Part shown: one piece after another, positions 33,804 to 33,896 of the stretch
How the letters are laid out: each line of letters starts with the position of its first letter
How positions within the stretch are numbered: the first letter of the stretch is position 1
Assembly: GCA_014378105.1 (NCBI GenBank)
Contig: JACMOI010000162.1
Span: 1-33,896 of the forward strand
Length of the DNA stretch: 33,896 bases
Direction of reading: 5' to 3'
Origin: Pseudopedobacter sp.
Lineage (GTDB): Bacteria; Bacteroidota; Bacteroidia; Sphingobacteriales; Sphingobacteriaceae
Translations under genes and position numbers: made by a program
The notes under the pieces: model-generated
The model's input: only the letters and a program-made list of their open reading frames with translations
Databases searched by the model: none
Told to the model about the DNA's origin: nothing

Positions 33804-33869
33804 GAAATTGACTTTCAAGCCTTAAAATACGAAACAACCGTGAAGAAAAGTCAATTTCACTTTACTTAA
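33702..33869 (+). pseudogene. IS3-family OrfB start, internally deleted and truncated
   Basis: The frame opens MRYKFILSNEGVYPVEKVCK, the expected OrfB N-terminus (RYxFI....YPVE.xC). The usual GVSRSGYYxW block is absent, and sequence jumps to QRREKQQELIISIKEI, which matches a later OrfB segment; this suggests an internal deletion of about 20 codons. After about 33803 the frame reads through sequence unrelated to OrfB to a TAA at 33867-33869. The DDE catalytic core is absent. Confidence 0.65.
33804..33858. repeat. 12-bp inverted repeat at the right margin
   Basis: GAAATTGACTTT (33804-33815) and its reverse complement (33847-33858) are separated by 31 nt. They sit where orfB similarity ends. 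Could be the end of another element or a hairpin; no further support in the window. Confidence 0.4.
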
Positions 33870-33896
33870 ATATTGATTAATTTCAGAAATATGGAA

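Noticed and set aside
1..33896. tRNA, rRNA, known riboswitches and CRISPR arrays
   Set aside because: Inspection of the gaps found no cloverleaf or rRNA-like sequence and no regularly spaced repeats with unique spacers; a tRNAscan or Rfam scan was not possible.

Overview
The window is AT-rich and reads as a Bacteroidota chromosome, most likely from the Sphingobacteriaceae (Pedobacter-like; an inference from protein style, not a database match). The supporting signs are a subtilase with a C-terminal type IX secretion sorting domain, many short lipoproteins, weak use of Shine-Dalgarno sites, -7 boxes of the TAnnTTTG type, and the Bacteroidota-style pairing of an HsdR-N-like gene with holA.

Layout. 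1-2025 is the 3' part of valS. 2088-3812 holds a small membrane protein, a lipoprotein and a lone HsdR-N-like nuclease-fold protein. 3885-6071 is a forward run of holA, a VOC protein, an EVE-domain protein and a lipocalin-like lipoprotein. 6164-8450 is proB-proA, followed by an unknown lipoprotein overlapping a GH113-like glycosidase lipoprotein and a DUF2147 protein (10543-11001). An 809-bp gap rich in hairpins precedes a secreted S8 peptidase (11811-14675). tdk and an acidic hypothetical gene follow. The minus-strand shape operon mreC-mreD-mrdA-rodA (20972 to 16451) lacks an adjacent mreB, and a CPA-type antiporter lies upstream. 22698-26494 is a tightly coupled forward operon of a GNAT acetyltransferase, an M20 amidohydrolase, an alanine racemase and an Orr/YhfX-like racemase. 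A secreted MetX-like hydrolase follows. After about 1 kb without a recognisable gene comes a soluble histidine kinase with fourteen 21-residue coiled-coil repeats, then a convergent ABC exporter.

The last 1.5 kb (32357-33896) is a gene graveyard. It holds the C-terminal part of a contractile tail-sheath gene (minus strand, three internal stops), a broken duplicate of the hydrolase at 26594 (one Tyr-to-stop change), and a decayed IS3-family element that cuts off that duplicate.

For novelty, the strongest candidates are the repeat-ruler kinase, the double-racemase/acetyltransferase/deacylase operon, the tail-sheath remnant (a trace of an extracellular contractile injection system or phage tail), and the structured, helically phased non-coding region ahead of the S8 peptidase. 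None of these is proven from sequence alone.
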